Positions 1-13,227 of a DNA stretch of 64,000 nucleotides are shown here, one piece after another. The position numbers were made by a program, and so were the translations under genes. Origin of the DNA: Liriodendron chinense (Eukaryota; Streptophyta; Magnoliopsida; Magnoliales; Magnoliaceae). The stretch spans positions 3,782,001 through 3,846,000 of the forward strand of contig PVNU02003892.1 of the NCBI GenBank assembly GCA_003013855.2. The letters run 5' to 3'. Under the pieces are notes generated by a model. The model saw only the letters and a list, made by a program, of their open reading frames with translations. It was not told where the DNA came from and did not search any database. The stretch's first letter is position 1, and every line of letters starts with the position of its first letter.

Positions 1-178
1 ATGATCCACCTAATTATTAGATCTGATTCATTATTGGGATAGTGCCCTAAAATGATCGGTAAAAATGGATGGATTGTGTAGATACATAATACATACATCA
101 AAGTGGGCCCCACAAAAATCCCATGGTAAGGGCCGCACCATCTTAGGTGAGGGCGGGGTCTCACCTAATCCGCTCTCC
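1..178. repeat. Long-TIR MITE family A, right half, cut by window edge
   Basis: This is the right end of a family that recurs complete at 37656-38148, 49611-50165 and 50984-51524. It shows the shared internal text (CCCTAAAATGAT, then a 'gtggatacata..' stretch), the sub-terminal GTGGGCCCCAC at 103-113, and ends in CACCTAATCCGCTCTCC, the reverse complement of the family's left terminus. The left half lies outside the window. It is non-coding; the short reading frames across it are chance. Confidence 0.75.
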
Positions 179-758
179 TTATATTGTGCTAAACTATAAT
201 AGGAGCGCCACCACAACTTGGTTGTGGGTGTTTCGTTATAATAAGCTCACCTTGATATACATGTTGTATGTTGCTGTCTATTAGTTTTTCTGGCTCATTA
301 TAGGGCAAGATCCAAAAAAAACAAATCTAAAACATGAAAGAGTGATTATTGAACATCCACTATTAAAAATTTCCTATGGCTCTTCACGATGTTTATTTGC
401 CATCCAAACTGCTGATAAGGTCACAAATAGATGGACCGAGGACAAAAAATATCAACTTGGTCCAAAACTTTTTGGCCCTAAGCTTTAATCCTTAATGACG
501 TCCAATATTAAATCCTTACTTAAAAATATATACGAAGGGAAAACACAAAGAACAGCTTGATCCAGGACTTATATTGCCCCAATAAAATTTTCAATAGTGG
601 CTGTTTAATCCCCGAGCCTTGTATATATCTACTTTTTGGACTTATATTCTAAAATGACTTAGAACAATGGATTGACGGTGTGGATAAAACTCAATCATCA
701 CTGTGGACTGTCTGTCTGGAGTTGGGAAAGGCGGGGGCAGTTCTCAGGGGAACTTATT
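179..758. other. Intergenic, with a degenerate MITE interior
   Basis: No gene is seen. From about 340 to 710 the sequence carries eroded versions of the family A/B interior (inverted 'ttaatggt..' blocks, 'ccatccaa..tgataaggtcac', 'gacggtgtggat') without recognisable ends. Confidence 0.4.
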
Positions 759-1103
759 TGATGCTCCGGCAGACTTGATGGTTGATGGTCATACACTCAG
801 AAATTGTACCTGTAACATATATTAACTCAAATTAAACCATCTTAATTGTATAATACACCATGGGTATATCATCAAACATTACAATATTTGATTGAATGGA
901 TATTTGATCGTTGATTAAAATGTTGACTATAACCCTCTATTAGCCGTCATCTATTATTGAACACCAAATTAGTTGGAACTTTGGTTTATGATCCATCTAA
1001 ATTAAGGCCAGCAATTTGGACGGTTTGATTTGAGTAGTTTGCATTCCACGTATATAATGTCCTAATACCTGCGTGTGAACCATCAAACTCCCCCAGAGTA
1101 TCA
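759..1103. repeat. MITE-like inverted-repeat element (family G)
   Basis: The left end GATGCTCCGGCAGACTTGATGG matches, allowing a few changes, the reverse complement of the right end near 1075-1103 (GATACTCTGGGGGAGTTTGATGG). The interior is AT-rich with no coding potential. Similar left ends occur near 34760. The ends are imperfect and no target duplication is clear. Confidence 0.45.
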
Positions 1104-1561
1104 CTGTTTTTCTGTTATGTAAGAGGAGTAGGCTGTAGGGATAGATCAATATAACTTGTTACTTTGGACAGTTGGGATGATGAAATCATGGATCTGAACC
1201 GACCATACATTATGTAAAACTACTGGCAGGACATATGCAAAGTTCATACCGTTTGAATGATCCTAGCCTTTTGAATGTTGGCCATCTGTTACGCAAGCCA
1301 TAGATTGGGAGTCTAACGTCATCTAAACCAAGCATTTCTTTCGAATTATAATCAAACCAAAGTGGGACACATCGATGTTTCATGTTAACGGTCAGATCCT
1401 TTTTTTGTCATCCTATTGATCAGATGATTATGATTGCCTGATTAGGGTGATTCTTGCATGGTCACTTGCCAAGAACTAGGTGGAATGATTGGACGTTTCA
1501 GATTGATGGATGGATTGCCTGTATGTCCTAAATCTACTAGCTGTATTGAACTAATTTGGTG
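1104..1561. other. Intergenic, no gene seen
   Basis: AT-rich unique-looking DNA with scattered short matches to the G-type elements. I see no splice-bounded exon, RNA gene or promoter. Confidence 0.4.
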
Positions 1562-1652
1562 ATGTGACTAACAGGGGATGGGTGGGTGTACTAACAAGGG
1601 GTGTGTGAACTAACCTGAAAAAAAGAAAAAAAAAGAAAAAAAAAAAAGAAGA
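1562..1652 (+). repeat. 3' tail of the 28684/33548/42639 SINE family, with A-rich end
   Basis: The run 'gtgactaacag..gggtgggtgtactaac..' followed by an A-rich tail resembles the 3' part of the SINE copies at 28684, 33548 and 42639. The tRNA-like head is missing, so it is a 5'-truncated copy or a coincidental match. Confidence 0.4.
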
Positions 1653-1892
1653 GTTCTATTCGATCCTTTACCACGAAGAATTATCCAGTCCCCTTGAACG
1701 TGAATTGTGTAAAGGTGTGCCTATTTGTACAAATTTCGACCATGATCCGCTGATCTGCACTGTTGATCTAATGGGCTCACAACGGACGGGGGTTTTCTGA
1801 AAAATATCTTAGATTGGGATACCATTTCCCTTGGTGTAATGGCCCATAAATAAGCGGTTGAAAACAAATACAGCAGCAGCCTCAGGGAAAAG

Positions 1893-2404
1893 GGATACGG
1901 ATTTCCAGGAAGGCTTCGCAGGAAGTTTCTGTGCTGAGATGCTAGGTAGGGCTCACCGTAATGTTTATGAAAAATCCACCCGTCCGTCTGTTTTTCAGAT
2001 CATTTTAGGACATGAGTCTAAAAATCAGGTGGATCCAAAACACAAGTGGGTCGGACGAGAGGAAAAACGAGTAAAAGAGTTTCCTCCCGTTAAAACCTTC
2101 CAGGGATCCACCTTAATGTTTGTACGCCATCTAAACCCTTTGTCATTCCCAGTGGGATGAAGTGAAAACACAAAAAAAGAATTTGTGGCCATACCAATGT
2201 TTAAATGTGGTCACTGAATCCCCACTATTTTCTCTGGTGCAGCCCACTTGAGTCTTGGATTCGCCTCAGTTTTTGCCACAAGTCCTAAAATGATCTCTCA
2301 AAACGTATGAACGGGGTAAATTTATCAGAAACATCACAGTGGGCCCACCTAACATCCCTGCGCAGGAACTTCCTCGGAAAGGATTTGGTAGGAAATACGC
2401 GTCC
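1893..2404. repeat. Long-TIR MITE family D
   Basis: The left end (ggatacggatttcc, then 'gcaggaagtttctgtgc') is the imperfect reverse complement of the right end (caggaacttcct...ggaaatacgcgtcc). GTGGGCTCACC-like and GTGGGCCCACC blocks lie just inside the two ends. The same architecture recurs at 52672-53136 and in part at 49258-49552. A 100-residue frame inside it is not a gene because it follows repeat text. Confidence 0.7.
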
Positions 2405-3587
2405 AAGTAAAGGGCCGTAAGATAGTTATGCCCTTACAATAATGAATATTTTTTCGTTTTCTTGTATTAGAGGCATCAACTCATCCAAGGTGTGCCCATC
2501 CAATCAACGCCCAGCATCACCCAAACAGGCCCTAGTGCAGTCAAGACAGTACTCATGTTCTGATGCATGAGTACCTCGTGTACACGTGTTTTGTTAAAAG
2601 GTTAGGCAGCCATGTATGCAGAAATATATGAAACTATCCCCCACGTGTGGGAAGAATGTGTTCTTCCCACACACGTTGTTCAGTTACATAAGCGGTAAAT
2701 GAAAAGATAAGTACGCTATGCTTACGGCATGTTTGGCTTTTCTAGAAAAAAGTGTTTATTATTATTATTTTTTTTTATTTTGAGCCTGAAAATTAGTTTT
2801 TAAATTTTGAGTTTGCTCGGTTAGCCACTTAATAAATCAATGTAAAAAATAAATAAAATTTTAAATTTACACTTTTTCTATGATACTTAGCTCTTTATTC
2901 TTCCATTGTTTTCTATAAACTTGCCAAAATGATGCAGGAGGACCTGGTAAGTCGATAACCGCCTTCCTAACCGACTGTTTATCGAAAATTAATTCTGAAT
3001 AATTATTTTTGATAAATTAAAGAAACGAAATTACAATGCATATAAATAGAAAACTAAACCCTAAGTACCAAAGTCCAACTCAAACTTTTAGGAAACGTAA
3101 CTTATTATAAATAATAAACTTATTATTTATAAAAGTCGCTCAATCCTAATAGAACTCTTGGTTTTCGGCAAAAAATAGAAAGTTATAAAACGGGTCTAAC
3201 CATGTTGTTCTACTAAACATTTTAAGCCTCTTTCATGTTGGACACTAACTCTAAAAGTCCTACAGATCAAAAGTTATGATCGAATTAAAACTTACTATAA
3301 ATAGTAAGACTGAAAATAAACTAACCTAATAACCTGTTGATATGGTCGAATCTCGCGATTCTGGCATGGGCAACCCGACTGTAGTGGGGTTGGGTGGCTA
3401 AAGTAGCTTGAGCTACCCAAAATCATATATTATATGTCTTGAAACTCATTTCGGATTGCCAGATATAATTGGTTTATAGTCCTAACAGTCCAGATCACTT
3501 TCGACCCCAACCGGTCTTCTTTTGGTCCATCTAAGCCATGAAATAATCAACGACCCATTCTACATCACAAAAGAACCCATAGAATCA
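2405..3587. other. Intergenic, old LTR-like debris
   Basis: There is no gene. Between about 2960 and 3430 there are repeated small palindromes of the type cttactataaatagtaag and cttattataaataataag, with 'aaaaatagaaagttataaaac'. I associate that texture with decayed plant LTR retrotransposon LTRs. No TG..CA ends or target duplication could be defined. Confidence 0.35.
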
Positions 3588-4080
3588 AAGATCTCTCTTG
3601 TTGGAAGGTTTGTTTATTGTACATGTGTGTGGAGCTGTACACCTGTGCACATATGACATCAGTGGCACGTATGTTCAAGATTAAATCCATCCAACCATTG
3701 GTCTAACCATGTTTTTCCCTAAAATTAATCAGGTCCACTCAAAAGGTGAGCCCCCACGATTGGAAATAGGTTGATGGTTAGAAATCTTTGGAAATAGGTT
3801 GATGGTTTAGAAATCTTTGTCAAAGTACGTTAGATACGATGGCTTGGTAAAGCATGGCTCACCTGACTAATGGATCAATCAATTCTTGCATTGGGGTATT
3901 AATATGGTGGTGTCTTTTTAATGGATAGATTGGATCTTAGACCTACATGTCATGATGGCAAATGTGTGATGTGTACATGAGTTGTATTGTAAACATATGT
4001 GGGCCTAGCAAATCTCATCTTTGGGGTAGCCCAAATGGATGATATTTTTGTAACCCGGGCTTGCAGCACTGGTGGCCCAC
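3588..4080. repeat. Dispersed repeat family F, copy 1
   Basis: This segment aligns by eye over about 450 bp with 6015-6500 and, more loosely, with 10725-11130. Shared blocks are agatctctcttgtt, 'acatgtgt..cat', 'ggtccactcaaaaggtg', 'gattggaaatagg', 'atggattggat' and 'tgtattg'. It is non-coding. Copy 1 carries an internal tandem duplication at 3763-3819. Confidence 0.6.
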
Positions 4081-6014
4081 TATGATGACCATGTAACATC
4101 CTTTCATCTGTTTCTCCATTTCATGGTAGGGTGTGAATTCAAAAATGAGGTAGACTTAAACTCCCCCTGCCATAGGAAATAGTAAGGATTCAATGCTCAC
4201 CATCAATGACTTTGGGGAGAAAATATTTTTCTCATTCATGTTTACTTAACATGCACTTTTTCACCTACGCAATTTGTATCAATCTTATAGTTGCCAGAAG
4301 CAATGCTCTAATAATGCCCACCAAGCCCTTAATGTTTTCTCAAACATCATTAGGTATAGCAATTTCATACTGTGGAGTTATTTATTTATTTTTAAATTTC
4401 CTTTTCGTGTTAGTACACACATCCCACTATGAGTACACCCACTCACACTGTTAGTCACACTTAGGACCTCAGGTGTTGAAATGAGGTTATCTTCACTTAG
4501 TCTACCACTGTCCCAAAGGTGTGGGTGTTATACCAGTGGAACTTTAGCCTTTGAATTATACTCATCTTTCCAAAGATCCAATTCAATACGAGTTTTACTG
4601 TAGTGGAAAGACAACGGATAAAAGCTCCCAATTGAATTATTTTTAACCCTTCGATAATTTGACTCTTTTTCTTTGAACATGAGCAGTCAGTATAACTTTA
4701 TATAACCAATGTGTGGAAATATTCAAGCCCGAAATTTTTTGTGCTTCTAAAATCTAGTGGAGCCCTATCGAATAAATAGCTATTGTCATAGAAAAAAAAA
4801 AAAAAAAAAAAGGGTTCATATCTAGAATTCCAGCATAGCTGATTATAATATAGCCCGAATGTATGCGAGCCAACCTTACAGTGCTAAAATGTACGGGTCC
4901 AATTAGAAGTGGAGGCCAATCAAAGTGCGTGTGGGAGCATCTTCTCATGTGCATGCAAGTCCCCACAAACATGCCACTTGTATATGACATGCATACAATG
5001 AAAATTGCATGCCCCACAACGAAGATAACTAAGAATAGAATTCAAGCCGGTCCGCTCATCAAATAAGCTATATCATTGGAATCAATGGACAACTGATCAT
5101 CTGACTCCACATACAAGTGGGGTAGCTGGAAAGATAGTGTGCCAACATAGATTGTGGTGGTCGTCAACTACACATATTTGCACGTGTGTGTGTGTGTGTA
5201 TTATGTCAACTCATTGGGCCGTGGTATGTCTTTGCCAAATACGCATTATCTTTCTTGAATACCATATTAGCTGTTTGGACTTTGAAATGTATTCATCGCT
5301 ATTATCTTACATTAACAACCTTTTATGAAAGAGAAATGATACAGCAAAGCGGGCTGAAGCTGCAAGTGGCATTTAAAATCGCTTTTCAAATTTTATTTAT
5401 TTATTTGGCTGATAAGTACTTTTAAGATGCCAAAAACATATATGGAATGATGATTTACCTTACTACAGTTCAACCAGCTCCACTGTATAATTTCCCTTCA
5501 TGTGAAACTATTGCCGCAAACTTTCTAATGATTTGAGCTTATTGAACATAGAAACAAGTATCATATGCCTAATTAAACAATTCCTTTTCAACTCTCTAAA
5601 AAAAAGTGGTCTCAGTTTCATCATGGATCGTAGAAGCAATTGCTCCGCATGGTCCAATTTCTCATTCGACATATACCCATAATGTCATCATGAAAAATCA
5701 CATCAGTAATGAAGAATATGTGTGAAAGCGTCTCTCTTCCCTTTGATGGTAGTGACACCCACAATGGCTGCTTCAATGGATACTTTGATTAACTTAAAAC
5801 AAAGCATAGGACATGTTTTTGACTTTGCTAAAAGAAGTTTCTTTTTTGTAATTTTGATTCTGAAAATCAAAATTTTAAGCTTTAAGGGTGTTTGCTTAGC
5901 TATGTAATTCATCAATTTTAGAGAAATATTTTTTTAAATATACGAATTTTTGTTTTGTTTTGTCGGTCAGAGCGTCCCTGTTCCCTACGGTCATTTATGC
6001 TTCTACAAACCACT
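4081..6014. other. Intergenic, no gene seen
   Basis: AT-rich DNA with an A-tract at about 4790-4811 and a short (TG)n run at about 5183-5198. The open frames here are below 90 codons and show no recognisable domain. Confidence 0.4.
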
Positions 6015-6500
6015 ACTTATAAAATTGAAGATCTCTCTTGTTCGAAAGTTTATTAATTACATATGAGTGGAGAGTCATACGCCTACACATGTGTCATCAT
6101 GGCGTACGTCTATGTCTGAGATCAAATCTATCCCTTGGTTGATCCAACAATGTTTCTCTTACAATTGATCTGGTCCACTCAGAAGGTGGGTCCTACTATT
6201 GGAAACAGGTGGATGGGTTAGAAAACTTCAGCCAAGTGATTTAGAGCCTTTGATTTTTATTTTTTTTTGTGCAAACTTTGGCCCACATGAGCAGTGGATC
6301 AACCTAATTCTTGGGCTGGGGCATCAATATGGCAGTGCCTTTCTAATGGATGGATTGGATGTCCGACCTACGTCTCTCACGATGTCAAATATAGGGTATA
6401 TGTACATGATTTGTATTGCACATGCCCGTGGGCTTAGCGTATCTCCTATATGGAGAAGCCGACGGATGCAACTTTCTTATAACTCATGCTTATAGTGTTG
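6015..6500. repeat. Dispersed repeat family F, copy 2
   Basis: Collinear with 3588-4080 from the shared start agatctctcttgtt through the 'ggtccactcagaaggtgggtcc' and 'gtgcaaactttggcccacatgag' blocks to 'ttgtattgcacatg'. It is followed by a (TA)n microsatellite at about 6576-6597. Confidence 0.6.
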
Positions 6501-7480
6501 TGGGTTCCCCGCCCGTTGTGACGATGCAACATCCGCTCCATCCATCCGTTTCGCCATGCCAAGGCATGTCTCCAAATATATATATATATATATATTTCTG
6601 ATGCATGTTTACCAAACATGCACATCACATATAAGTAATTCTCAATAAACATCAAAACACATAATTGATGGATTTGGTGGGGATGATCCGTTGGTATTTC
6701 CTCTTGTTGCGCAGCTATAGATACTTACCTGCTTTCCTAGATGATGCAACCATGCATCACCATTCTATTGAGTTAGAAGCTAGTGTGGAATCTCTAATTT
6801 GCTCATTTTGTTGTTAGTTGTTATTAATGCGGAAAATATTCTGCAACTTTCCAATCAAGATCTATCATCCTAACTCTTAAAATCCTCTCAAATTGTCTCT
6901 CACCAACAAACATTTAAACATCGCAAGACTCTTTGTAATTTTCTCTAATTACAATAGATCTTTCTTTCACATTTCCATATTGATCTCCTTGGCTGACAAT
7001 GATTCTTCCCATTCTGACTGCATTTTGAATCTTAATGATGTTAGAAATTCCTCATTATCCATCCAATAGTTGTGATATTGTTGCTAACACACAAGCCGGT
7101 CCCAAAACTTACCTTTTGGATTCAATTGAAAAAGAATAGCTGAACATTTCTGCATTATCATCAGCCTTTTTTAAGGTCTTCTATATTACTCATCTACCTT
7201 AGAAAGTTTCCCATTATTATTAATATGTCAAATGACATTTTAGGGTTTGGGTTTAGGGTCACAATGTTTACCTTCTTTATCAAAAACCTTTCTAATTTCC
7301 ATCCATGTGAGATTCTTTCTATGCAGTTATATATGGGACCAACATAGCATACAAAGGATCATCTTCTCTTTATGGTGGCTAGCTTATTATATGTTCTTCT
7401 TTAATTGGACCAATGAACACAGGCTAGAATTTATAATGCTCTAGGTAGTTTGAACCTAAAAATTGCACATAAGTACAACT

Positions 7481-7514
<34 letters not shown>

Positions 7515-9524
7515 TAATAACACATAGTAGCAATATAATATATATAAAAGAAGAACAAAATTCACCAAGGCCAACAAAATTCCAAAAGAAATGTCCCAAT
7601 GGAATAATTAAAAAATATAAATTGTGAAAACCAGCAGTTATTGTATTGTTTTGTTTAAGCTTTATTCTTTTTCAGATGCTAAGAGCTACACAGTCAAATG
7701 ATGAAAGTTGTCTCTCGTAATTGTGAGGAAATTAACATTTATTAGGCCCTTTTTGAAAAATTATTGTACTAATTTTTTGAGAACAAGGTGTAAGAGTTTC
7801 TATAAGGTAGGCGCAATTGATCAATGGTATTAATCCACCTAAGGGTTGGATAGTGTGAATGGGCACACCGGTGGGCCCCACCAAAGTTGTGATCTGTCTC
7901 AAATTTGTGTGAAGGATGGTAAGCTAGGACTGCGATATATACATTGTTTGAATGGACTTAGAAACCTTGAAATATATGAAGGTTTTGAAGAGGACGACTT
8001 TTGGTGGGTTTTAAACTCTTCTATTTCTCTCATTCTATTGCTTAAATAGAATTGAGCCTTAAACTATCTCTCCCATTCTATTGCTTCTCTAGAGGTGTAA
8101 GGTATGGAAGATTCCAGCAATCGCCATAAGCAATGGCATCTCAATTAGATATAATTTCAATTCAATTATTTGATTCGATCCTCTTCAATTATGCAAATTT
8201 GAGTTTTTTACATGAGGTAGGAAAAGAGATAATCTCTCTCACAAATATAAATAGCTATCACATTAGCATAATTTTATCATTTTCCATCATTTACCACCTA
8301 AAGCACTATTCTACACAACTAGCATCTTCTTATTTTTATAGCTCACTAATTTGAAGCCAACTTCCAATAGAGCTAGCCACTATGAAACTAGGGGAGTTTT
8401 AAAAAAAATTTTATATAACTTTTATTTGTTATTTTAACGCATTTTACCAATAGACAACTTCAAAAAACTTGTTAAAACCTCAACTTCGCTGTCACCTACT
8501 CCCCACATCATCTCTCTTTCTTACTTATAAAAATACATTCTTTATTAATACTTACTCCTACCAATCTTGTCTTATAAGGCCATTAGACATTTCAAATTAG
8601 GTTTTGGTGCCTTACACATTGTTGTTGGTATTATTATTATTATAATTGATCAGCTTTTTCTAATCCATCCTTTTATTCACTTTTTCATCTAATGTAATGC
8701 TTCGTATGCATGACGAAAACGCATCCCGGATCCGATGGATACACCAACATGGCTCGAACCGTAGATCAGAGTACTGATCGGTCCAGCTGAACCAACCAAT
8801 GAAGTTTTTGTACATATGTCATCTATTTACCTCCATCCACACTGTCCAAATCGTTTTGGACGGCACATATTCGAACAATCTACTAGATAGATGATCCTGA
8901 CTGTCAGGTTGGTTGCTGCCAAAGAATGATGAATTTCCATTTTGACGGTTCGGATCAAGGTAAATCTATGATATGTCTAAAAATAGGTATCTGCATGTGT
9001 ATGGATAGTCATACTTTTCCAGAGTAGCAATGTTTTTCTTTTTCTCATGAATGGTCACCAGTTGTTCCATCCTTCTAGATTATGTTTTTCTTTAGGAAAA
9101 TGCTATGATGACTCGGCAATCCAGGTGGCCACCATGGGTCGTTGTCCCCATAATAGATGTGGCATATTTCGCTGTATGATTGGGACCGTTGATCTAAGTA
9201 AGTCACCATTTGGATACGCCATAGATCTCGAATCTTTCTGATTGGACACCCAACTAATTTCTTCGAACTAAAACCTAATTTTGTTTCTAACGGGCTACGA
9301 TGGTCGGTTAAGATTACATGATCACTTGATTTTTAGACCTTGAATCATCTCAAAGATTGTATCGAATCGATGGCTGAAAATCTTTTGACTCGTCCACTTG
9401 TCATGCCGCAACTTTCATGTAACTAGGGCTGAAGTGCTTTCGAGCTTTCAAACCCTAGAGCAAGGGGGGGACGCACGTGTCTTAATTAATGATTTAAGAC
9501 CCGTGTAGGGGTGGACCCGATGAT
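6501..9524. other. Intergenic, simple repeats, no gene seen
   Basis: Contains (TA)n at about 6576-6597 and (GA)n at about 7481-7515. A MITE fragment near 7846-7930 carries a perfect GTGGGCCCCAC (7871-7881). The rest is AT-rich, with no coding signal I recognise. Confidence 0.4.
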
Positions 9525-10063
9525 GGGAGCGAATTAGGTGTTACACGGGGACAGCTTAGTGGGTGTTAACCCTGCCGTGTGGCCCACATGGGTGATATTT
9601 TGTATATCCACACCGTCCATCCGTTTCTACATCCCATTTGAGGATGGGGTTCCAAAAATTATGCATATTCAAATCTCAGGTGAACCATAACACTGGAAAC
9701 AGTGGTGACTGAGCGCCACACCATTAAAAATTCCAAAAAGCTGATCCTAAGGTTTTTATAATGTTTATTTTCAATCCAACCACTTGATAATGTCAAGAAG
9801 ATCTGGACGAAAGGAAAATATAAAGATCAGCTTGATCCGAAACTTTTCTGGCCCACAAAAATCTTTTAATGGTCATTCATCACTGTTTCTAGTGGTATGG
9901 TCCATCTGAGATTTGGATCTTCTTAGAGTTTGGCATCACGTTCTAAATTCAGATGGAAAAACATATGGACGGTGTTGATATGTAAAAACTATATCAATAT
10001 GGGCCCACACGGTTAGGATAACACCCACTAAGCTGTTCCCAGGGTAACACCTAATTCGCTCCC
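9525..10063. repeat. Long-TIR MITE family B
   Basis: The ends are inverted: GGGAGCGAATTAGGTGTTAC at 9525 and GTAACACCTAATTCGCTCCC ending at 10063, then further matching arms ('cagcttagtgggtgtt' against 'aacacccactaagctg'). Length is 539 bp. The interior carries inverted 'ttaaaaattcc' / 'ggtggaccat'-type blocks shared with families A and C. A clean target duplication is not visible. There is no transposase. Confidence 0.85.
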
Positions 10064-10201
10064 GTTTCAGTGGGTCCGGTTTGACCCGGTACAGGTGGGT
10101 TGACCGGTGACGTTTTGTTAGAATAAAAAATATCTTACGATATAAATATCAATTTATGGGATGTTTTATGAAATGCCGCCAGTTTTTATGCTTAACTAGG
10201 C

Positions 10202-10690
10202 CAGGGTGGCAATGGGTCAGGTCGGCCCTTGGGTCAACTAACCTAACCCACTTTTGAGGTGGGTTCGGGCTGCAAGTGAGACTTGGGCTAGAAATATGAC
10301 CTTTTTAATTAAATGAGCCAGGCTTGGGTTGAATTGCATCTAACCCGACCTCAACTTGGCTGCATTGGCTGTTCAATGGGTTAAGCCACCCAAAATCTGA
10401 AATAAAATAAAGAAGAAAAATATAGATAAATCCTTTTTTTTTTTTTAATATTTGTACATTTCCATTGTCTGGGCTTTGTTGTGCATGCCATTAGTGTCGT
10501 ATTCAATTTTTAAACCTGAGTTGAGTCATGTCGGGTTGGGTTGGGGGTCAGTGGAGCCCGACTCAATTACAATTAAATGGGGCGGGTGGAATTGGGTTGG
10601 GCTTGATGATTTTTTAAGTAGGTTAAGTGGATCAGACTTTGCGTCCAGTGGATAATGGGTCATGGCCCGACCCACTCATTTCTACCCTTA
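10202..10690. repeat. hAT-like GC-rich non-autonomous element
   Basis: It starts with CAGGGTGGCAATGGGTCAGG and ends with an imperfect inverted copy (cccactcatttctaccctt). The interior is rich in GGGTTGGG/CCCAACCC, as in the bounded copies at 20812-26655 and 33331-33462. The 8 bp flanks do not match convincingly, so the boundaries are approximate. Confidence 0.55.
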
Positions 10691-10724
10691 ATAATTATAT
10701 AAGAGCTTAACTGTATGTACTAAT

Positions 10725-11130
10725 GCAACAAAGCTCATGCACATGCCACACATGTGCCAACATGGTATGTATGTGTGAGATCTAGTCCATCCAACATGGT
10801 ATCTATGTGGGGGATCTAAGCCATCCACTAGGTTGGCCTGTCTTTTTAAATTATTTTCCAAAAATAAAATTTCTGTCTAATCAGCCTTTGACCTCACTGT
10901 TGGAAATAGGTGCATAGTTAGAAAACTTCCACCAAGTTTTCTGAGCCACACATTTGTTATGCAAATTGTAGCCCACATGACAAGTGGTTCGGCCTTATTC
11001 TTGAACTAGGGCTTCAATATATTGGTGACATTCTGATGGATGGATATTGGAACTTAACCCCCTAATGCCATGCTACCATTTGTGTGACGTATACGTTTGC
11101 CCACATGTGGGTAGTAAAGATCATTAGGAC
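10725..11130. repeat. Dispersed repeat family F, diverged copy 3
   Basis: Shares with copies 1 and 2 the order 'cacatgtgcc', 'gttggaaataggtgcatagttagaaaactt', 'gcccacatgacaagtgg', 'gatggatggat'. It is more diverged and includes a short internal duplication of 'ccatccaacatggtat'-type text at about 10760-10810. Confidence 0.45.
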
Positions 11131-12506
11131 AACTAAAACAAATCTTTAAATTTTGAGGGGCCTCTTTATTTTACCAATTTTTTGGTCAAATCTAAAACAC
11201 AACCATTAGCTTATTTTGAAAATGATGAAAATAATCATAGGAAGTAGTCATATCTTTGCATATATTGATAAAATTCAGATCTTTGTCCACCATCTTGGAG
11301 GGGTGGTGATCACTATTCACTTACCATCAAACCGTGTAGGTCATTGTCTACTGTCTTGGAAATAGTCAAAATTGTTGTTCAAGTACTTTTGAACTGTGTA
11401 GACAGTGGTCCACCTACTTTTGAGCAATCTAAATCACTAACTACCTAGTATTGAATGATCTAGATTATCATCTTGGAACATTGTCCATATACGTTTGAAC
11501 AGTAGTTCAGATCATTGTCCATGGTTATCACTTCATATGAGTGTTTTCGTCATTTTCAAAATTAAGCTAATGGTCATTACTTTGATTTAATGAAAAGCGA
11601 TGAAACAAAAATGGGATCGAGTCGTGGCAACTAAAGAAAATGTTTTTGGATAGGTGTCTAATTAGACCAGAAAAATGGTACCATTTCATAAAGCAAGAAA
11701 GAAAAGGAAAGATGACATACTATCTATGGCCAAGCATTGAAAAGGATGGAGTGGAAGATCACTAAGGCTTGCTACATGCCTACAACGACCATAGCTAGCA
11801 TAGCTTTCATTTTCCAAGCACGAGGGTACCGGACATCTCATCTACACGCCAACAGTTATGCCACCTTGGTAAAGAGGCATCACTTCATAGCCTGTCCATC
11901 AAGTCTCTTCCATAATTTCAGTACTAAAATTTAGGCCAATTAGGTCATCAGATTGACCACAATTCACAAAAGAAATGAACAGTGTAAACGGTTCTGGCAA
12001 TTTTCTAAGCTAATAGTCTTTTGACAATTTTAGAACACTAATTGATATAAAATAGGCCACATTAATTAGGAAGTTATTTTGAGGTGATTATAGAGCTTAA
12101 AGATATTTTTGAATCTTCCAAAGCCATGAAAATGCTTGATTGGTTGAGACAACCTTCTTGAAGCCATTGGCCCCTTTAGGAGTCTGGCATGGCTTTAATT
12201 TGTCAAATGCCATAGCCTTATTGGCCATCTAGTCAAATCTAAAAACTGATAAAGAAGTAGTACTTTAAATTCAGGCTCGTCTTTTATTCTTTACTTTTCC
12301 TTGTATTTGTTGGATTGTTTTACCTTTAGTTGGTAATAAAACTTACTTTACTTGCCCTTAAAGAGGAAGAAAGAAAAGAAAAAATAAATAAAACTTATGG
12401 GTGGTGTCACTTTATGAGAGATAGTTACACTGCCTTGAATTCGGGTTATGACTCTTTTATCCAATTGAGATAAAGTTCTTAGATTGGCTTGGACAAAAGA
12501 TAGTAT
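11131..12506. other. Intergenic, no gene seen
   Basis: AT-rich. At 11280-11530 phrases of the type 'ttgaac..tgtagatcattgtcca' are repeated, but I cannot define a unit. No exon or RNA gene is supported. Confidence 0.35.
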
Positions 12507-12509
12507 TAA

Positions 12510-13224
12510 GGGCCTATTTGCTTTCCAGTTATCTTGTTAAAATAAAAAGAAAATGTAATCATTATAATTTTACCACCGCCAAATTATATAAAGGAATTTG
12601 TCCACCTAATGCAAGTATATTTAAAAGACAATAAAAAGAGATTGTAATCATTACTGTTTTTATAATGTTATTATGAAAATCTTGAATCTAAACAATAACA
12701 TCAACATATTTCAGTGATGATCTAATGTTAAGATAATGTAAAAATGCCATTATTATGAGTTTACACTAATAAACAATACGTGCAGTCAAATATGAATAAT
12801 ATCAAAAGACAAATAGTTTGTAACCATTACATATTTTATCTAGATTGCCATAGTAATTGGTGAAATAAAATGATATGGTTCACCAATTACAACTATAATG
12901 TAAATGAAATATAAAATTATTTGTTTCTTGACAAACATTTGCATTTAACAGCTAAGTTTTATGTCTGATTTATTAGTATAAAATTATGATGATGACATTT
13001 TTATATTACTCTAATGTCGAATCATCATCAAAATGCACTAATATCATTATTTTGATTTAAAATTTTGATACTAATATCATGAAAAAGTGTAATAATTATA
13101 AATACCTTAACTTATCTCCAAAATACATATGCATATGGACTAATGATTTCGTGTTTAGTTTGATGTTGTAATAATGATATATTTCCTTTCCATTATTGCA
13201 TTAATTGACGAAACAAATTGGCCC
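12510..13224. mobile_element. Tourist-like (PIF/Harbinger-type) non-autonomous element, 715 bp
   Basis: The termini are GGGCCTATTTGCTTTC and, inverted, GGGCCAATTTGTTTC. They are flanked by TAA on both sides (12507-12509 and 13225-13227), the 3 bp target duplication expected of PIF/Harbinger insertions. The interior is very AT-rich with no transposase frame. It is long for a Tourist MITE. The related GGGCCTGTTTGG terminus occurs at about 55229. Confidence 0.75.
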
Positions 13225-13227
13225 TAA

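Noticed and set aside
1858..2160. 100-codon frame on the + strand
   Set aside because: It lies within and beside a family D MITE, has no domain, and is read through repeat text found elsewhere without an open frame.
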